Shown here piece after piece: positions 20,658 to 22,096 of a stretch of 22,096 nt of DNA. Numbering within the stretch: the first letter of the stretch is position 1; each line of letters begins with the position of its first letter. This DNA comes from OFTM10 sp964344055 (GTDB lineage Bacteria > Actinomycetota > Acidimicrobiia > Acidimicrobiales > Aldehydirespiratoraceae): NCBI GenBank assembly GCA_964344055.1, contig CAYFLT010000073.1, positions 1 through 22,096 of the forward strand, read 5' to 3'. The notes under the pieces are model-generated. The model ran no database searches and was not told the origin of the DNA. It was given only the letters and a program-made list of their open reading frames with translations. The position numbers and the translations under genes were made by a program.

Positions 20658-21977
20658 CTACCTGAAGATGTGCTCGAGGCCGTAGGCCAGACGGTGGGCA
20701 TCCGGCCAGCCCGCGTCAACAAACACGTCGAGGACTTCGCGAAGCGCAGAGAGACAGTCATCGGACTGGAGGACCCCGCGATGGTCGGACAAGAGCCGTT
20801 CGACAACTCGCGCAGTGACGTCGACCGCCATCTTGTCGAGTTGGTAGCCGCCGGCCTGGCCACCTGCGGTCACGATGTTGCGAATCGCGAGCAGTGCGGC
20901 TGACGGGCGCTCCTCGAGCACATGTTCCATGAACTCGACGAGATGGTGGGTGAGTCTGGGAAGGGGCACCTGGCCCAGGAGGGCGATGATTGGCGCGGCC
21001 TCGTCTGCGAGGCGAACCGCTGCGGGAGATGGATGGTGGTTCGAACTGCTTCGTCGAGCCTGCATCGCTCCGGACCCGAAATACAGCTGGGAACCGACAC
21101 CGTCGAGGATCTCTGCAGCCGCCTTCACCTGGGCCTTCCGTGCGTCGTCGGGATCGTCGCCCAGGTCTTCGAGATCACCAAGCTCGCCGAGCGCCTGCTC
21201 GACAAGTGAAGTACACAGCTCCAGCGCGCGCGACCGCACGTCATCGTCCTCGGAGACCAGGGCCCCAGCGGTTCTGATCTCGTGAAGCATCGCAGTCAGC
21301 GCCTCGGATCCGAAGGTGCTCACGTCACTGAGCTGAGCGACGACGCCGTGCGCGCCGTTGTGGCCGCGGAAGACCCAGAGCATGCCTGCGATCTCCGTAC
21401 ACGCCTCGAGGGCTGACTCGCGATGGCTCTGTCTCGACACCCGTCCTGAAACCTGGGCGAGTAGAGCGACCGCCTCGTCCGTATCGGAACTCAGGCTCCA
21501 GGCCGCAAGAGCGACTCCACGGAGAACGCCGTCGTGAGACTCGTGGTTCGCTCTGTCACGCAGCAGCTCCCACATCAGGAGTGGATCAGTCGCGCGCAGG
21601 CTTGGCAGGCCGCGGGCGACCGAGAACCTGATCCACGGGACCTGGTCATGAGCAAGACTCCGGATCGCCGCTCGTATCTCGTCGTCGATGTACGTCGGGA
21701 AGCGGGCGAGCTGTATGAGCCCGCGTGCGGCGTCGGTACGCGGACCTGATGGGATCGACGACAGCTGGCCTCTCTCATCCCCACCACGGAAGGCGGGGCG
21801 GGGATGTGCGTGCATGTCAAGCAGCGTCGCCCTTGCCAGATCGAGGGCGGCTGTGTCCACACCCCACCCACGCCGTGTCCAGATCTCGCTAGCCCGAGAG
21901 AGTGTTGAATCTGCTTGTTCCGCAACCGCGGGAGATACCTCCGGGACCCTCGGCTCCTCGGCGAGTCGCCGCGCCAA
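20658..21977 (-). CDS. HEAT-like repeat protein, N-terminus apparently frameshifted
   Basis: A protein of at least 439 residues made mostly of helix pairs, such as DDEIRAAIRSLAHDQVPWIRFSVARGLPSL and DGVLRGVALAAWSL, like HEAT/ARM repeats that form protein- or nucleic-acid-binding solenoids. There is no signal peptide or membrane segment. The first in-frame start is a poor TTG at 21977. Upstream, protein-like sequence (RRHRVFVDDHLND...) continues in the same frame up to about 22066, where the frame meets a stop. An ATG at 22080 in another frame would join it if one base of the CCCC run at 22065-22068 were removed, giving about 473 residues. The gene therefore carries either a sequencing error or a real frameshift. 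Its function is unknown. Codon use is less GC-biased than in the left half, and it sits beside an integrase, which suggests accessory DNA. Confidence 0.7.
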   Translation of the reverse strand: MARRLAEEPRVPEVSPAVAEQADSTLSRASEIWTRRGWGVDTAALDLARATLLDMHAHPRPAFRGGDERGQLSSIPSGPRTDAARGLIQLARFPTYIDDEIRAAIRSLAHDQVPWIRFSVARGLPSLRATDPLLMWELLRDRANHESHDGVLRGVALAAWSLSSDTDEAVALLAQVSGRVSRQSHRESALEACTEIAGMLWVFRGHNGAHGVVAQLSDVSTFGSEALTAMLHEIRTAGALVSEDDDVRSRALELCTSLVEQALGELGDLEDLGDDPDDARKAQVKAAAEILDGVGSQLYFGSGAMQARRSSSNHHPSPAAVRLADEAAPIIALLGQVPLPRLTHHLVEFMEHVLEERPSAALLAIRNIVTAGGQAGGYQLDKMAVDVTARVVERLLSDHRGVLQSDDCLSALREVLDVFVDAGWPDAHRLAYGLEHIFR

Positions 21978-22096
21978 GCCGAGGCTGCGGCTGACGGCCT
22001 CGTCGTCAGGTGCGTCGTTCAGGTGGTCGTCGACGAAGACCCTGTGACGCCGCTCGCTGGAATTCCCCAGGGTTGCTCATCGAATTTCCCCACCCT

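Noticed and set aside
20238..20903. Plus-strand open frames in and beside the gene-poor stretch
   Set aside because: They are short, have no ribosome-binding site, and the second runs antisense into the HEAT-like gene. Their amino-acid make-up is not protein-like.

Overview
The window is high-GC DNA with densely packed genes, many GTG starts and 4-nt start/stop overlaps. Several proteins combine a DUF2510 module or Thr-rich linkers with single membrane anchors and very acidic low-complexity tails. This points to a high-GC actinobacterium, and the style of the secreted and membrane proteins suggests Acidimicrobiia (Ilumatobacter-like); that placement is an inference, since no marker gene is present. 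Two runs of exactly ten N (7740-7749 and 10266-10275) show that it is a draft scaffold, probably a metagenome assembly.

Layout, left half. An ECF-type sigma factor (6-614) is followed by a small membrane-anchored acidic protein that may be its partner (646-1479). Next comes an envelope pair with a 4-nt overlap: a DUF2510/SH3 membrane protein (1682-2890) and an M23 metallopeptidase (2887-3816). An HSL-family alpha/beta hydrolase (3862-4908) and an Eis-type GNAT acetyltransferase (4959-6215) follow. At 6366-7739 is a chimeric reading frame: a TonB-dependent receptor plug and start of barrel fused to an ordinary actinobacterial membrane-anchor protein. It runs into the first gap. Beyond the gap are the C-terminal part of a secreted-type protein (7751-8416) and an overlapping gene of unknown function (8413-9024).

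Layout, middle. A flavin-dependent (tryptophan-type) halogenase on the minus strand is interrupted by the second gap (9042-10265 plus 10276-10441). Upstream of it in the same direction is a DUF2786 protein (10456-11583). An MFS transporter (11833-13011) starts with what looks like a leaderless promoter. Two overlapping genes encode Thr-rich envelope proteins (13099-13773 and 13740-15779); the second has a signal peptide, an outer domain, one membrane span and a cytoplasmic coiled coil.

Layout, right half. All genes are on the minus strand: acylphosphatase, a shortened VOC/glyoxalase-like protein, a lipoprotein, an AlkC-type DNA glycosylase with a C-terminal Ig-like domain, and a tyrosine recombinase. 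The recombinase is preceded by a tail-anchored coiled-coil protein built from 11- and 7-residue repeats. After about 490 bases with no convincing gene there is a HEAT-like protein whose natural start appears to be cut off by a one-base frameshift. The part from about 18.5 kb to the end looks like an accessory region: it has an integrase, less uniform codon use and no housekeeping genes.

The most unusual observations are the TonB-receptor/membrane-anchor chimera in an apparently monoderm lineage, the recombinase-linked hendecad/heptad membrane coiled coil, the Thr-rich two-gene envelope module and the frameshifted HEAT-like gene. No CRISPR array, rRNA or intact tRNA was seen.
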